Part shown: positions 62,978 to 64,000 of the stretch, one piece after another
How the letters are laid out: every line of letters begins with the position of its first letter
Position numbering within the stretch: position 1 is the first letter of the stretch
NCBI RefSeq assembly: GCF_016907365.1
Contig: NZ_JAFBBV010000001.1
Coordinates: 3,782,001 to 3,846,000 of the forward strand
Source: Oerskovia paurometabola
Lineage (GTDB): Bacteria; Actinomycetota; Actinomycetes; Actinomycetales; Cellulomonadaceae
DNA length: 64,000 bases
Direction: 5' to 3'
The notes under the pieces: model-generated
Told to the model about the DNA's origin: nothing
Databases searched by the model: none
What the model saw: the letters and a program-made list of their open reading frames with translations, nothing else
Position numbers and translations under genes: made by a program

Positions 62978-63688
62978 ATGAGCACTTCAAGGACCACACT
63001 CTGGGCGCGGGGCCTCCTCGTCGCAGGGCTCGTGGGTGCGACGGCTCTCGTCGGCCCTGCGGCGAACGCCTCCGTCGAGAACCCCGAACCGACCGGTGGC
63101 TACGTCGAGACGACGCCGCCACCCACGATCGAGCTCACGGTGCTCCAGCCCGTGTGCGACGGCGACGTGCCCTACCTCGAGTACGACGTCGACGTGACCG
63201 GGACCCCGAACGACACCGTGACCATCACGTGGCTCAACCCCTCGGGCGCGAACGTCGTCCAGGCCGGGCTGCCCCTCTCCGGCCGCGTCCTGTGGCCCGG
63301 AGCCACGGTGGACGCCGCCGGCAACCCCACGGGCTGGCCGGGCTGGGTGTTCGAGAACGGCGAGTGGGTCGAAGGTGGAACGTTCGGCTGGGTGCGCCCG
63401 ACCGTGAACGTCCTCTTCCAGGTCAACCCCGAGACCACGGTCTCCGTGGCCTACCCGCCGTCGAGCCCCAACTGCAACACGAACCCTCCGGGCAAGACGA
63501 CTCCCCCGGGGACGACGACCGTCGGCGGCAAGGTCACGACCGTCTCCAACAAGGCAGGCGCCCAGGAGAGCGGGCTCGCCGCGACGGGCGCGACGGTCGG
63601 CAAGTTCGTCGGCGTCGGGGCAGCGCTCCTGCTGGTCGGTGGCGGTCTGGTGCTGGTCGCACGGCGCGGCCGCAAGGGCAACGCCTGA
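62978..63688 (+). CDS. Wall-anchored protein with LAATG sorting signal
   Basis: The 236-residue protein has a signal peptide (MSTSRTTLWARGLLVAGLVGATALVGPAANA). A beta-rich middle domain (about 45-160) contains YLEYDVDVTGTPNDTVTITWLNPSG. A Thr/Pro/Gly linker follows. The C-terminal sorting signal is LAATG (200-204), a hydrophobic helix (about 209-228) and RRGRKGNA. LAxTG is the preferred motif of class E sortases in high-GC actinomycetes. No sortase gene lies in this window. The role of the middle domain is unknown. Confidence 0.85.
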   Translation: MSTSRTTLWARGLLVAGLVGATALVGPAANASVENPEPTGGYVETTPPPTIELTVLQPVCDGDVPYLEYDVDVTGTPNDTVTITWLNPSGANVVQAGLPLSGRVLWPGATVDAAGNPTGWPGWVFENGEWVEGGTFGWVRPTVNVLFQVNPETTVSVAYPPSSPNCNTNPPGKTTPPGTTTVGGKVTTVSNKAGAQESGLAATGATVGKFVGVGAALLLVGGGLVLVARRGRKGNA

Positions 63689-63704
63689 CGACCGACGCTC
63701 ACGT

Positions 63705-63753
63705 CACAGCACGAAGGCCCCCGGTGATGATCACCGGGGGCCTTCGTGCTGTG
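63705..63753. terminator. Terminator after the LAATG protein gene
   Basis: A perfect 23-bp stem (63705-63727 with 63731-63753) has a three-base loop, TGA. It shares the CACGAAGGCCC/GGGCCTTCGTG stem with the terminator after ppa. It stands between converging genes. Confidence 0.85.
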
Positions 63754-63807
63754 CGTCGATGTGCGTCGAGCTCCTGGCGCAGCAGCCGCGCCGCGTCCAA
63801 GGAAGGG

Positions 63808-64000
63808 TCAGGCCGGTGCGGTCGCCCATGTCGCGGCGTAGAGGCGCTGCTCGAGCCCCTCGAACGACCAGCGGTCCGCGATGAGCGTCGGCCCGTTGGG
63901 CGAGTCCGGCACGAACCACTGCATCTGCTCGACCGTCATCTGCTCAGCCCCCGAGGCGTCCACGCAGCTCAGCTCGAAGCGCGTGAGCGTCGCGGGCTGG
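63808..64000 (-). CDS. Partial CDS (3' end) of unrecognised protein
   Basis: The last 63 codons and TGA stop of a minus-strand gene that continues past the right edge. The visible part reads LTRFELSCVDASGAEQMTV and later IADRWSFEGLEQRLYAATWA, ending TAPA. Composition and codon bias (G/C at third positions) look coding. I do not recognise the family. Confidence 0.65.
   Translation of the reverse strand, partial: QPATLTRFELSCVDASGAEQMTVEQMQWFVPDSPNGPTLIADRWSFEGLEQRLYAATWATAPA

Overview
The window is very GC-rich, gene-dense DNA from a high-GC Gram-positive actinomycete. The evidence is an Lsr2 nucleoid protein, mycothiol- and F420-related genes, many GTG starts and stop/start overlaps of 1-8 nt, TANNNT -10 boxes a few bases before start codons (leaderless genes), and a LAxTG-type sorting signal. 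Gene content and order suggest Micrococcales near Cellulomonas/Cellulosimicrobium/Promicromonosporaceae; that placement is inference. I saw no rRNA, tRNA, CRISPR array, IS element or prophage.

Region 1 (1-21257, all minus strand) is a housekeeping block. In transcription order it runs: D,D-carboxypeptidase, zinc metallopeptidase, tilS, hpt, ftsH, folE, folP, a FolB-FolK fusion, a DUF3180 membrane protein, two bacterial-PH membrane proteins, a DUF2520 Rossmann protein, panC, panD, nadB, nadC, lysS, a 59-residue membrane protein and lsr2. It covers wall remodelling, purine salvage, tRNA-Ile lysidine, folate, pantothenate and NAD synthesis. Unusual points are the very long low-complexity parts of FolB-FolK and the absence of coaX before lysS.

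Region 2 (21531-32534) holds ppa, a NlpC/P60 hydrolase with a PPVT-repeat stalk, metY and metX behind a leader with a tiny Cys-codon upstream ORF, a mycothiol-dependent isomerase-family protein, cofD and cofC (coenzyme F420), a GNAT protein, a nitroreductase and an APC permease.

Region 3 (32531-45987) holds a 1002-residue FAD/Fe-S oxidoreductase of the YdiJ type, a RibD-C/DHFR-like reductase, a DIP1984-type protein, a YhgE/Pip membrane protein coupled to an ABC-like protein whose nucleotide-binding motifs are degenerate, an SDR-fold protein, an OsmC protein, a lipoprotein, a YbjQ-family protein and a P-type cation ATPase.

Region 4 (46055-50667) is a divergent pair of secreted proteins: a small Cys-rich crystallin/I36-like protein and a 1211-residue subtilase. 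Both share the same short motif just after the signal peptide.

Region 5 (50890-58532) is a seven-gene, fully overlapping operon of the ebo type: inositol-phosphate synthase-like protein, UbiA/EboC, TIM-barrel protein, EboA, TatD/EboB, EboE and phosphatase/EboF. It has its own TTGACC-N17-TAGGGT promoter. The usual dehydroquinate-synthase-like EboD is not present; an inositol-phosphate synthase opens the operon instead. This is the strongest candidate for an unusual metabolic or metabolite-traffic system here.

Region 6 (58674-64000) holds an ECF-type sigma factor with a probable membrane-anchored regulator, a DUF4012 surface protein, a LAATG-anchored wall protein, and the 3' end of an unrecognised gene running off the right edge.
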